This document shows positions 35,689 through 47,301 of a stretch of DNA of 64,000 nt, piece by piece; positions within the stretch are counted from its first letter, which is position 1; each line of letters begins with the position of its first letter. A program made the position numbers and the translations under genes. This DNA is from Silene latifolia (taxonomy: Eukaryota > Streptophyta > Magnoliopsida > Caryophyllales > Caryophyllaceae), in contig NC_133538.1 of assembly GCF_048544455.1 (NCBI RefSeq), forward strand, positions 437,594,311 through 437,658,310, in the 5' to 3' direction. Under the pieces are notes generated by a model, which was given only the letters and a program-made list of their open reading frames with translations, did not search any database and was not told where the DNA came from.

Positions 35689-36971
35689 TTAGACTTCTTC
35701 TCTGGGTCAGGCGTAGGTCCTATAGGTTGAAGAAGACCTATAGAGGATAATTTATTCAAGGCTAGGGCATAAGGTCTGCCTAGACTTGTGAATGACCTGG
35801 GAGAGTTGTTAGGTTTCTTTGACGAAGGCTTCATGAGGTTGCCTTTGTTGATTTGGATTCCTGGATGAGAATAACGAGGAATGGATTTCTCGCTTATTGC
35901 TTTCTCCTTAAGACTGTCAAGTTGAGGGTTTGTCTGGACACTTTTAATCTTGAGAGGTTGGGCATCAAGCTTCTTACCCATTTCAGCAAACTGGTTCTCT
36001 ATGTTGGAAAGCCGAGAGTTTAGGCTATCAATAGCTCTTTCTATTTTGGAAAATTTGTTGTTGAAGGCCATGGAAAGCATGAGCATTCCATTTTGGATAT
36101 TGTCGTCTTCAAGCACGTTGATCTCTTCGCTATCATGAGGAGCGAGGAGGTGAGAACAGTCTAGGAATGATTCTTCTTGGTCATGTTTAATGATATTAGA
36201 CCCAAGAGGGTCGGTCTTCTTGGATTTCTTGGCGGAAGGTGGCACAGGAAGCTTGCCATCCTCGATCATATCCTGAACAATATGCTTTAAACAAAAGCAT
36301 TCCTCTATATCATGTCCCCTACCTCGGTGGTACTGACAATATGAATTGCCCTTCCACCTAAGGAATATCTTTTCAGGATCTGGGGTTGGACCAATTGGAT
36401 GAAGTTTTCCCTGGGAAATCCGTCTTTGTAGAGCTACTTCATATGTGGTTCCGAGGTCAAGGAATTCCCTAAGAGCTCGTCCCGGCCTTCTGGGTGGAGT
36501 TTCCAAGAGGTTGACTCCCTTGTCTTCATTGGCCTTCTTAGGTGGGTGGGTTGTGTTGAAGCTATGACCTGGCCTTGGGGCACGAGAAGATGGTAAAGGT
36601 TTCATCATGTCTATCATGTTTTCCATATTGATGACACGAGTGCTCAAGTCTTTGACGGTGGCCTGAAGCTTAATGACTGCAGTACTTAGTTCTTTGACAT
36701 CGACAGATAATCGTTCTTGAACATTTTCATTGGAAGTTGCGAAATTCCTACCGAGAAGAAAGTAACGCGCATTACAACTTGATTTACATGGGATCACGCA
36801 TACTAAGGCGACAAACAAAGGATATACAAAGGAAAACATATGAGGACGAGATGGGATAACTAGACTCTTTACTTGTGAAATCGCGAAATGTCGTGAGTGA
36901 CTTCTCGTGTTTGAACTCACGGTGCTTGACTTTGACTTTCGACTCGAGTGTTGACTTTGACGGAGTGACAT
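35689..36971 (-). pseudogene. gypsy-3 gag, first part, with zinc-knuckle module 1
   Basis: One open frame of about 428 codons from 36971 to the copia-2 edge. It has a serine-rich N-terminus, a short hydrophobic stretch, a coiled coil (VKELSTAVIKLQATVKDLST), a proline-rich linker, and LGTTYEVALQRRISQGKLHPIGPTPDPEK. A zinc-knuckle-like CQYHRGRGHDIEEC follows, then HIVQDMIEDGKLPVP, an EINVLEDDN acidic linker and a second coiled coil (FSKIERAIDSLNSRLSNIENQF). The capsid-type domain seen in gypsy-1 is absent. The final LQPIGPTPDPEKKSKF repeats the segment before the knuckle, and copia-2 splits the gene right there. Confidence 0.8.
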
Positions 36972-36999
36972 TTATGCAGTTGACCTTATTCACGGGATT

Positions 37000-37959
37000 G
37001 AAGACACGTGTTGATTCTAGACTCGAGGTTTGCTTATAGGTGTTAAGAAGACTGCTGTAGTTTAGACTCAAATATGAGGCCCATTGAGACTCGTGTGTTG
37101 AGCCTCGGACCGTGTGACTCGAGGTGTCGGAAATGTTTAAATCCTAACTGAATTGGGATAGGGGGTCAAAAATGACGGCGCGACGCCTTAGGACTTGACT
37201 TGAATTTGAAAAGACCCAAAATGTAAAGGAAGACCGGTTTATGACTCGACAGAGTTCCAACTAGGACATAGTCAGTTTGAACTCTGACTCTAATTTAGCC
37301 AATTAAATTTACACATTTACATTTGAAAATACTTTGGTTTAAAACGTTTTTTGTTTTTTGGTTTTTTTTTTGGTTTTTTTTTTGTTTGAAATGTGTTTAA
37401 GGCCCGAAGTTTGACTCGACATTTGGACAGAGTTTCTGCTTATTTTGCGCTAATTTAGGCCTTTTTCGAAAATATTTACATTTTAAAAGAGACTTTTGAT
37501 TTTACAGAATTCGTCATGGTTTTGTTTAGAAGATGGTGATCACAGATGATATAAGCATTACAACAGGCATTATAACGGTATGCTGAGTTCATTTAAAAGG
37601 GTTTTGGTTTAAAGGGTGGGTTGCCATACCGAGCAATCAAACTCGGGGTCTGTTGAGAGGCTCGTACAAAACAGGAGTAAGGCCGATTCCTAGTCCATTC
37701 CCACGAGTAGTGAATGCCCTTGATACAAACAGGAGTAAGCATCATGGTATGGTTAACGTCAATCGCTATTCATCCTTAGGCCTAGATAAGAATTTGGACC
37801 GTCCAGACGGGACGATTGGTCGAATGGGTGGGGTTGGGCCTAGGAAGGCCGACTAAAATGATCTAGGAAGACCGAGTTATGAAAACCGACAACTGTCTCA
37901 TATAAACTATTCCCTAACCTTGTTCAAGTTTCACCCTTGGCAACACGTAAGTGTATTAC
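37000..37959 (-). other. gypsy-3 5' leader
   Basis: Non-coding region between PBS and gag, with a poly-T run at 37351-37385 and an ACAGGAGTAAG direct repeat at 37669 and 37728. No gene is seen. Confidence 0.55.
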
Positions 37960-37977
37960 TCCCCAGCGGAGTCGCCA
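37960..37977 (-). promoter_or_regulatory. gypsy-3 primer-binding site, tRNA-Arg(ACG) type
   Basis: The + strand TCCCCAGCGGAGTCGCCA equals the 3' end of plant tRNA-Arg(ACG) including CCA; the element strand carries its complement TGGCGACTCCGCTGGGGA. It is separated from the LTR edge at 37981 by three bases. Confidence 0.9.
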
Positions 37978-37980
37978 AAC

Positions 37981-40435
37981 TGTGGACACGGGGGGCCCAC
38001 GGGGGCGCTTGGGAAAACAAGCGTTTGCATTTGTGGAGTCGCCACCAATTTTATGGGAAATTGGAACCGTTCGAATACCTCGTATCATGTCAAGACACAA
38101 AGTAATGACATGAACACTAAGAACTCGTTACCCTTAGCATTCTATGTCTAGAATGACTCTCGTGGATGCCAATGAACACGGACGTTCACAAAGATCTGGA
38201 GTAAGGGGTGAGGGTACGTATTAGGAAGCTCTTTTGATCGAACACCTAATCCCGCCCGCCTCGATAGCGGCCTCTGCTAATGATTAGGGAAGTTATTCAT
38301 ACTTGATATGTTGTCGATTATATGCATGCAATGCAACAAACAACGTTTTAAACCTAACATGTGAGAATTAACTAAGTCAGTGAACATGTAATTAGCACTC
38401 AATTGGGTCGAACTAAGGATTTAGGGTTGATTATATGTGAGAACAAGCAAAGGACACGATAATAAAGAGTAAAATAAATGAAATACGATAATTAAATTAC
38501 AATAATTACAATGGTTTGATGATTTACGTCGAAAATACATTTAAAACGGATAGTTTTAGAAAAAGAAGAAAAATAATTAAGGTTAGAAAATGGATAGATT
38601 AACAGTGATATTACGATTAATAGTCGATTAATACGTAAACTAATGAATTAGGTCAAAGCGAGAAACAGAAGTTCAGAGACATAACTCAACCCAGAATAGG
38701 CGCAGCAATGCTGCGTCTTTTGGATGAGGCGCAGTGGTTACTGCGTCTGTTCCTGAGGTGAGTTCTGGCTGTGAAGTCGGAACTGCAATTGTTAATGTTC
38801 ATTGGTGTGTTTAAGGATTGATTGATAATGTTTGACTCAAGTAGAAGTGATTTAACATACTAATTGCCTATGAATTTGGTTATAAAAGCAATAAAACATG
38901 AATTAAAACTGATTATAACCAATTAAAACGAATAATGAACGAATTACGGCGAATTATAAACGAGTTAAAGTTAATGAAAATGAAATAGGTTAAACTAGTT
39001 ACGAATTAGGTTAAATTAAAGATGGAAAAGACGTGATAGACAGTAATGAAAACATATACAAAAGGTCGAATTTCAGAAACTTGATATGAACGAATCGAGT
39101 CTCTAAAATCCAGGTTTGATGTTAATGACGAAAACCCGCTAATATTTATTATTACGTATCTAGGTCGGATTTAAAGGTGATAAATAATTTGAATTATACG
39201 TTAAAATTGTTATACGGATGAAACAATGAAGAACAAAAGAAAACAGAGTAAAACAGATGAATCAACGAAGAACAAAGGAAGAAGAAGAAAAGCAGAAATT
39301 GCGGCAACCTCAGGAAGAGGCGCAGCAGGTGCTGCGACTCTTCGAAGAGGCGCTGCAGTCGCTGCGTTTCTTCTCGACGTCTGTCTTCCGTTAATCCTTA
39401 AAAACAGTTTGATAAAAGGTTTTGTAAATCGGTTTTAAACATACTTTCGACGTAAATCTTACAATAATTAATACAAAGATAAAATACAATAATAAAAGTG
39501 GGATTTACACCCTCAGACTTACATGTTAGCGTCGCGAGATTTAACTAAATTGGTTTTTTAGTGGTAACTCGACTCGAACTATGAAAATATGAAAGTGCCC
39601 TTGAAAAAGGAGTTAAAATAAATTGAATTATTGATTATGGTCTAGTGGTCAAATTGGTCGGTCATGCAAAACGAGACTGGTACTCAGAAGGATCCGAGCT
39701 TACGTGGTCGAAAGTTCAAGCACGTAGACGTCAATAAGCAAAGAGCGCGGTCTTAGAATGCAAAGAGAGAAGAGAAGGGCGGACACTCGCGTGAAAAATA
39801 TGTGAGGTGAAGGCCTCTATTTATACTAAACACACGGAGGAATTTTGGTAAGGGTAGAATTTGGAAGAAAAGATCCGGAAATAACCGACTTAGTTGAAAC
39901 ACGGAAACTTGGACAAAAAGAAAGCCCTAAGAAAAGGCGCAGCAGGTGCTGCGTCCCTTAAAAGAGGCGCAGCACTTACTGTATCTTTTCTTAGGTAGGT
40001 TCCTTCTGCGCGTAGAAAACGCGTTTGACAACATGTCGTATTTTAGGCATAACTTTTTCTAAAAGACTCTTAATAAGGTGATTTCGGTGACGTTGGAAAG
40101 AAGTGAAATGAAGAAGTGACATGAGACTCAAAATGAGATATACCCATAACATTTATGACATCCAAATCTTAGGTAGACAAGCACATTATTTTTGACTCGG
40201 GATTTGACGGTTTTAGGAAATGAAGACGGTTTTTGACCCGGACTCCAAATGTACTCTAATTACTGCCAAAACGACCGTAATGACACCTAAATGACAACTA
40301 AGGGGTAGACACAAGTGTATGAGTTACCTTTTATTAACCGATTTACAAAACGTCATAAAATCGCGATATATGCTAAACATGCGACCCAATCATCACTGGG
40401 TGTTTGGCGGGCGGGGCAGAAACGAGGTATCTACA
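37981..40435 (-). repeat. gypsy-3 5' LTR (2455 bp)
   Basis: Partner of 20828-23297 and directly followed, in element sense, by the PBS. The TATAAATAGAGG promoter box is at 39814-39825. GC-rich palindromes are at 38699-38752, 39317-39368 and 39935-39982. The open frame at 39226-39438 is only a translation of one such module. Confidence 0.9.
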
Positions 40436-40440
40436 ATATG

Positions 40441-42400
40441 GGTTGTCATAAAATTTATTAAAAGGGCGTTTAAGTAAATGGAGTGTTCATTTAATTCAAT
40501 ATGATTTAGTCTATATTCCACAAAGAGCGATGAAAGGTCAGGTATTGGCTGATTTTCTCATTGAGCATCCTTGTTTCGACAAAGAGACACATGATAATAA
40601 TAATAATTACACTCCTTGGGAGATGTCTTTTGACGGGTCATTTACCTCAAATGGATCTGGCGCTGGTGTAGTTATTGTTTCTCCTATGGGAAACTAGTGG
40701 AAGCTGACGGTAACCTTACATGGTAGTGGTACTAATAATAAAGTGGAATATGAAGCACTCATTGTTGGTTTAGAAAAATTTGTTGACCTAGGAGCGCTAA
40801 ATGTTCGTATACTGGGAGATTCTCAACTTGTTATTAATCAAGTAAATGTTTTGTTTAAATGCAAATCTTTGCCATTATCTCAATACCTTCAAAAGGTAGA
40901 GGATTTATTTAAGCACTTTTGGAAAATTGAATTTGTTCACGTGCTAAGAGATCAGAATGCAATGGCTAATCAATTGGCATAATTTGCTTCTGGTTATAAC
41001 GTGGAGGATACTAATGCGTTCATAGAGGTGGAACGTTCAGAATGACCTTTTCATGTAAAAGATGTTGTCTTTACAATAGAGGTTAGTAAAGTGGACATTT
41101 TGGAAAAGCCATTGGTTTGGCGGACTAACATTATAAGTGTCTTACATAGTCCTTCTCAAAAGGATTAAATCCTAAGCTTAGAAAACAGGATTTTGGATAC
41201 TTTTTGATTGATGACATTTTGTATAAAAAGGATCAACAAGGGGTACTAATAAAATTTTTAGGTGCTGATGATGCTTTGCTTATCATGACAGAGGTCCATG
41301 AGGGTGTTTGTGGCGCCCATAGGCCTGGGCCAAAAATGCGATGGTTACTCCATCGACATGGGTTTTATTGGCCTTCAATTTTAGAAAATTGTGTGACATA
41401 TGCAAATGGTTGTAAGGCTTATCAGCGTTATGAACAGATAAGTAGGGTACCCGCTAAAGACTTAAAGCCTATTGTTAAACCATTGCCTTTTCACGGCTGG
41501 GTGATCGATATGATAGGTGAAATAACTCCACCTTCCTCAAAAGGATATAGGTATGTGTTGGTTATTACAAATTATTTCACTAAATGGGTGAAAGTTAAGC
41601 CTTTCAAAACTGTAAAAACGCAGGACTTAGTGGATTTCATGAAAGAATTCATTTTCATCTGCTTTGGAGTCCCTAAGAGCGTTACAGTGGATCAGACGCC
41701 TGTTTGTAATAGGTCAGCGATTCAGGAGTTCACTACCCGGTATGGGGTAAAATTATTGAATTCTTCTCCTTATTATGCTCAGGCAAATGGGCGGGCAGAA
41801 CTACGAACAAGTTGATTAAGGCTGGGATTTCTAATATGATCGATGATACTCCTCGAGTTTGGCATGAAAGTTACTTGATAAGTTGTGGGCTTATAGAACT
41901 TCAAAAGGGTAGCGATAGGGTATACTCCTTATCAATTTGTATTTGGTCATGAAGTTGTGATTCCAGCGGAGGTTAATGTGGAATCTACCCGAATTTTACG
42001 TCAAAATTCATTGGATTTGGATTCCTATTCTGAATCTATGAACATTGCTAATATAGATGTGGAGCATCTTAGAGTAAGCGTTGACGAACTTGTTAAAAAA
42101 TAAGATTAAGTAAGTTAAAGCATATAATGTGCGTATTAATTATAAGTCTTTTGAAGAAGGAGATTTAGTATGGAAAGTAATCTTGTCTGAAGGGCATAAG
42201 GATCATTTTTATAGAAAACGGTCACCTAGATGGGAAGGGCCATTAAAGGTTACTAAAGTTTTTTCAGGTAATGCGCGCGGCCTACAAAACTTTGATGGAA
42301 CACATTTCAAAGAAGTATAAACGGTAAATTTTTGAAGTTCTATCACCCCACTATTTGGGAGAAATACGCGGCAAATATTAAAACACAATATTCATAGTTT
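40441..42400 (+). pseudogene. gypsy-2 second RNase H and integrase
   Basis: After the insertion the frame reads RWSVHLIQYDLVYIPQRAMK, then an RNase H fold: MSFDGSFTSNGSGAG, NKVEYEALIVGL, ILGDSQLVINQV, and NAMANQLA, where the final catalytic Asp is Asn. Integrase follows at 41204-41815 with an HHCC-like region (HEGVCGAH, CVTYANGC), a core with VIDMIGEI, VTVDQ and QANGRAE as the D, D, E positions, and a frameshift after the E. The C-terminal part continues to 42320 (TPYQFVFGHEVVIPAEV, WEGPLKVTKVF). Stops at 40697, 40981, 41044 and about 41815 confirm it is dead. Confidence 0.88.
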
Positions 42401-43719
42401 GGGATAACATGGGGGCACTACATTGATTGTATAAAATCAGCCTTCAATATTTTTGGCTTGTCGAATAAAAGTCGGAAATTCTAACATCTCGTTCATGAGA
42501 GCTTGGGAGCGATGATAAGGCTTAAGTCGTATCACCTAAATCAAAGTAAACCTACAATACTACTAACAAATACCTAGTGGTAAGACAGTTATCGAATCCA
42601 TAGGGAGGTGGTAATTCTTCCGTTTATTAATGTTTAAAGTGTCTTAAAATAACAATTTCTTGAATGTTTTGATTTGTTTGCTATAAACTAATTGCGATGT
42701 AAAATAAAAGTTTACTCAAATATGATTAAAAGGTCTAGGTATTGGGTTCACTAGGTCAATTATCTGGGGATGTAATTTAGCCAATTATAAGGTCAGTCGA
42801 ATTATCTAAGGTCACAAGATCGGTCAATTTAATTATGCCATTTAGATCTAGAATAATATGCAATCACTATAATTAAACTATTTCTATCTGATTATCGCAG
42901 CCTATATTAGTCTTAACCCAGTCGAAGAAAATCCTAATTCGCTAGACTAATTAACAACTTTGGCTTAAATTGATTAATTAGAAGAAGTATAACAATCAGA
43001 CGATAATTCATATGATATTGCTAACAATTAAACAATTAATACCCTTCTAATCAACCTAGACCCCCTTTACCCTAGAAAAGGAATTTAGCTACTCATAATG
43101 ATAAAGTAAACAACAACAAATTGAATGATAAACATGCTAAAAAGAATAACAGAGATAAACAAATGATTAATTGAATAAACTACAACTTGAATAATTAATG
43201 AAGGAGGAAAGATTAACAAAGTACCGTAGTTAAAGAGAGTAGATCTGAAATGGAGTAGCCGAATGAAACTAAGAGTCTTAGGAGTTCTAATTGATAATAA
43301 AGCGTGCCCAAATAAAGATGTGCGAGTTTTTTATTTATATTACAAGTTAAACGACTTTAGGAAATATTCGAAAAAAGTCTTTAGTAATCAAGTCACTCGA
43401 TCGAGTACAGGGCCACTCGATCGAGTGCACACTCGATCAAGTACAGGGCAACTCGATCGAGTATCCTCTTCTTTCAGCACTTTCTTCAATAATCTTCTCT
43501 ACTTCTCTTCTTCCATTCTCCTAGATTTATGTGCCATGCTTCGTGAATTTCGTCATGCTAACTCCGTGATGCTCTATTTCATTCTTCTGCTCTATAAATG
43601 CATCAATCCTGCATTAAACACCAAATAACGGAAGTATCGACATTCTAATATAAATGTCATATAAATGACTTAATTTAGCACGAAACCCGTATCAAAATCA
43701 ACTAAAGGGAGGCATAAAA

Positions 43720-43721
<2 letters not shown>
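42401..43721. other. gypsy-2 distal region with palindrome cluster; no gene
   Basis: Downstream of integrase, AT-rich. It contains a segment starting TGATAAGGCTTAAGTCG (42511) and ending CACGAAACCCGTATCA (about 43694), which looks like an inserted LTR-like or MITE-like unit, though no TSD is found. Four ACTCGATC(G/A)AGT palindromes lie at 43395, 43415, 43431 and 43451. The open frame at 43263-43628 runs through these and has no recognisable domain. Confidence 0.4.

Positions 43722-43782
<61 letters not shown>
43722..43782. repeat. (TA)n microsatellite, about 60 bp
   Basis: Uninterrupted TA dinucleotides just beyond the end of the antisense PMD gene remnant. Confidence 0.95.
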
Positions 43783-43783
<1 letters not shown>

Positions 43784-43799
43784 TCACCAACCGAGAATC

Positions 43800-46700
43800 C
43801 CACAGATGCTTTAGTTCTGCGAGCTGCTCTTTAATGGAAGTAGTATGTTGCTGCTGACTGTTCTCTATCAGAGCCTAGATCAAATGGACTGGTTGGCAAA
43901 GTGAAAAGGGTAGCGATAACAAACCTTTGAACAAAGCTTGGCACAGAGCCTTCATTTCATTGAGGGCTTTCTCAGCATCACTTATCTTTTGATCAAGTTC
44001 TTTAATTTAGCGCTCATACCGACGTTGGGTGCCATGAACTTGGGCGCTGAAAGGAAAGAGCTCCCTAATGCCTAGCATAAGTTGTGGAGCTGTTAAAGCA
44101 GTTTTTTGCTGGTTGGTAGCAATACTAAGCATTGTAATTTAGCAATGATTGGAAACAATGAAGGAGAACTTATCATGATTCCCGCCATTGGCGATTGTTC
44201 AAGCCATGATATTGCCAGTAGTGTTAGCTTCTCGAGTATGTTCTCTTGGGGGGTATCACTGGGGGGGTGATGGTGTTTGTATCACCTCAGTTTCCCCTGA
44301 AAGAATCATCCTCTAAAGAACGTAGGATGATTTGGAAACCTTGGGACTCGGTTGGCGTTTGTTCAGCTGTATTTCGGATAGCCAAGACTTGAATATGGAG
44401 TTGGGGATTCCAACCATAGTTATTTCTATGTCCTCTTGAGGCACATCATCGTCATCACTGAGGCTGGCATGAATGGGAGATGACGCCCTAGAGGCAGCAT
44501 TCATCTGTTCTGGTTGGCTCATGATCTCAAGGTATCGCTCTTGGTTGAGTCTGCCCTCTCCATGATCGGGGGTGTGTATCTCTTGTCCTGGACAGCCCTG
44601 ATTCAGGGGCTGGTTTGCTTCTTCATTGTTCATAGCAGCCATTAAAGAAGCTGTGATTGGGTCTTCTTCCAAAACATTGGTGACGGGCGGAGTTGTTCGA
44701 TCTTGATCAGCGATCTTAATAATCTGAGAGGTTGTGGAAAGTGAACCTTCAGGTACTGACTTGGTCACTTTTTGCCTTTTGGGGCTTCCTTTTGAAAGTG
44801 AGCAACCACCACGTTTCCTGATAAGGGGTTTATCTTAAGGGGTTTCGTCTGATTTTTCTGGTTGAGCTCCTTCTTCCTCGTCTTCTACTTCAGCGCTTGT
44901 TGAAGTCACAGTAAGTTGAGGAATGAAAACTGATAGTGGAAAGTTAAATTTCCCTGGGAACTCCAGACGAAAGACGAGCTCCTAAATTGTGGGTGTTGTA
45001 TGCCTAGTAGAGGCAAAGCTATGTAGCATTTCCCGATGATTGGAGAGTGTTAAAAACTTTGGGTCTGGAAGAATCTTGGATGAAAAGGTAAACAGTGTAA
45101 CATCTCCTATTTTGGATGGGAAAATATTTTCATGAGAAAAATGAGAATTACCTCTGATGTTGTCCTTAAGCCTCTGAGTGGCCTGAGTCAATACATCGGC
45201 TGAACACCATGGTGAAGAAGACCACCACTGAGTCTGAGAGATTGTAGCAGCGCTATGGTGATAGCGCCAGCATTTTTTTACAGTTACTGGGATAGGCTTG
45301 GAGAAGAGTTTTTGGACATATTTTACGTACATTTTAACTCTTTCATGTCATGGGTTGTTCACATACCACAGAAATGGTATGGCGAAGGATTGTACAAGGC
45401 CAAACTTACGTGCAACAAGTTGGGGGTTGAATACTTCCGCACTAAAGAGAGTGGTCAAGAAGGGAGAATAAGGTAAGTCCCTAGGACACAAGAAGATGTC
45501 CCATATCTCCTTGGTGGTTTCATCAAGAATGGGGAATTCCATGGAATTCATCCATGAAGGTAAATACAACTTGAACAAATAAGTTGGGGAGTCGGAATAA
45601 CTGGTGTTCTAATATGTCACACCAGGTAACGGTACATAATGAATTATTTTGACAGAGAAAAGAGTCAACAATACTGTCTAGTTTTAGACAGATTAACATT
45701 GGTTACATCAATAGCAAATTCGGCGTAGTTATAACGCTTTGGGTGTACGGTTCCCTTCAAAAAGTGTTTCGCGGATCAACGGCGCTGTGATAAGGAAAAT
45801 AAAGCATTGCTCTAAAAGATAGAATCCAAAGAGGACCACTTACGCCGTTACAAGTTGGGGTAAGACCAGTTTCTCTGTTCTTTTCAGGTTTGCGACGAGC
45901 AATCTGATGACAACTTCGGAGCATTCTGTTTACAGAGCTCAGCACAAGGGGCGCCAAAGTAATTTGACCTATGCAAGATTGAATCTCGGCGGCAAGTGGG
46001 ATAAAGCCACAGACGCACCCACCACTCTTTGGCATTAAGAGTCTGGAAAATACATATGCAAGGAAAACAACGACCTCATATTCAATACGGTCACTCTTGA
46101 ACTTGTTTTTGACTTCCGAAAATCCTTTTTTGGGCGCAGCAAAGTGTTGCTCCCAGAGAGAACTTGCCCCACGGTAAAGTCTGGTGCCCTCTATGGAAAG
46201 TTTGGTCTTGTCTAAGGAAATGTAATCTCGGGCAGCTCCAACTGGAGAAAGGCCAGTCAGGTAGCTGATATTGGCCAAGGTAATGGTCATAGCGCCATGT
46301 GGCAAGAAGAAGCAGTTAAGCGCTGGGTTCCATAGAGACACAAGCACTAAACAAATAGTGTTGTCAAAGGGAAGTATGTTAAAATGCGTCAACCGGATAA
46401 ATGAGTCGATTCGATTTTCAGTCCACATGTCATGAAATTTGGACAAGCGTTTGTACTAAGCGTTGATTCCCATAGTCTTTTTCTTATCCTTCTCATTGCA
46501 CCATCCTTTGATGGGGTTAGAAGCCCCAACCCACTTAATTTGGAAGGGCTCAGGATGAAAAGCAAGTGGACAGACATCAGAAGTGTCTGGATAATGGGAG
46601 GCTAGGCATTTTTGAATGTCAGGCAGGAATTTTTCACCGCCGGCGTATCGGAGTGATTAAATTAAAGGGCCAAAGGTGACATCAAGAAAATTATCACCAT

Positions 46701-46848
46701 CGGGTTTTAGATCAAGGGTTAAACCTGGTGGGTGATAAATTTTGTTGTGAGTATTTGCAATTGTAGAAATTGAAGGGAGATCTTTCCCATATAATTTGCT
46801 ATGGCAAACTGGCCCAACAGTGGCTAAAGATGAAGAAAACACCATCAA
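43800..46848 (-). pseudogene. plant mobile domain (PMD) protein gene, broken
   Basis: Read on the - strand from an ATG at 46848, several frames join into one protein of about 1000 residues. The N-terminus (46848-46657) ends at a stop; after it come FQIKWVGASNPIKGWC and KFHDMWTENRIDSFIRLTHF. The core reads DNTICLVLVSLWNPALNCFF and ITLANISYLTGLSPVG, typical of the PMD (aminotransferase-like) fold (46446-45757). The sequence continues at 45578-45348 (FNPQLVARKFGLVQSF), 45332-44982, an acidic, proline-rich tail (44768-44313) and a coiled coil near 44060-43950. At least five stops or frameshifts break it. PMD proteins occur both as host genes (MAIN, MAIL1) and inside transposable elements. The position, antisense and directly behind gypsy-2 integrase, fits the extra antisense ORF known from Tat elements, but that link is inference. 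Confidence 0.75.
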
Positions 46849-47301
46849 AAAATGGTGTTTGCAGGTTTTTTGTATTTTCTGAGAGTAGAAGATTTTGAAA
46901 AGATTTTCTTGGGGAATAAGAAACTCTGAAAAGACAATTGGTTTTATAGAAAAGGGGTTTATAATAAAGAAAATCTTATAAAAATCGGAAGTATATCTTG
47001 CGTGCTTTACGCAAGGTATCTATTAGGATATTGCGATAATTAAGCGGTGCGATGAATCACCACGTGTTGAGAAACGTGTAAAAGGTGGATATGAATCATG
47101 TCCAACAATAATTAGGGTTATGTGAAGCGTTCCCCTAATTTTGCCTATTTAAGCGAAGTTGCCTTTCACTCTGAGAATTATCCCAAGGTAATCTTCTCAA
47201 AGCGGTTAAAAAAAACATACTCTTTGAAAGCTAAGGGATAACCTTCGTCTAACGACTTTTCCAAAAAGTTCACTTTTTTCTAAAAGGAAATTTGCAATCA
47301 A
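46849..47301. promoter_or_regulatory. candidate divergent promoter region
   Basis: A 453-bp intergenic stretch between the - strand PMD start and the + strand ORF start. It has a - strand TCTATAAAAC box at 46941-46950, about 95 bp before the PMD ATG, and a + strand CTATTTAAG box at 47145-47153, about 150 bp before the ORF ATG at 47302. Promoter function is inferred from these motifs and the divergent layout. Confidence 0.4.

Larger units (their letters stand above)
20828..40435 (-). mobile_element. gypsy-3: gag-only Tat-derived LTR retrotransposon, TSD ATATG
   Basis: Two directly repeated LTRs (20828-23297 and 37981-40435) bound the element, flanked by ATATG at 20823-20827 and 40436-40440. 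Orientation is - strand: a tRNA-Arg PBS sits at 37977-37960 next to the right LTR and a polypurine tract next to the left LTR. Copia-2 occupies 26840-35683. Without it the element is about 10.8 kb: 2 x 2.46 kb of LTR, a leader, a gag and about 3.2 kb of repeat-rich sequence. There is no protease, RT, RNase H or integrase, so it must have moved with enzymes from a related element such as gypsy-1. Confidence 0.9.
19712..42400 (+). mobile_element. gypsy-2: Tat-type LTR retrotransposon, pol half, split by gypsy-3
   Basis: A + strand Ty3/gypsy element. Its RT and first RNase H lie at 19712-20827 and its second RNase H and integrase at 40441-42400. Removing gypsy-3 (20828-40435 plus one ATATG copy) rejoins the tether region between the RNase H domains. 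Two RNase H domains in one pol mark the Tat lineage. Gag, protease and the 5' LTR must lie left of the CACTA insertion and outside the window. The 3' LTR is not identified. Confidence 0.85.

Noticed and set aside
39226..39438. 71-codon open frame in the gypsy-3 LTR
   Set aside because: It runs through a GC-rich palindrome module and is disrupted in the other LTR.
42570..42610. tRNA-like boxes (TAGTGGTAAGAC and ATCGAATCC)
   Set aside because: Spacing is only about 10 bp, far too short for a tRNA or SINE promoter.
43395..43462. CRISPR-like array
   Set aside because: Short palindromes with 4-8 bp gaps in plant nuclear DNA; no spacers or cas genes.
42511..43694. Solo LTR with TGATA...TATCA ends
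   Set aside because: Flanking bases (AGCGA left, AAATC right) do not give a TSD, and no second copy is in the window.
43800..46848. PMD gene as an intact host MAIN/MAIL gene
   Set aside because: At least five stops or frameshifts and a transposon-dense setting argue for a broken element-borne copy.
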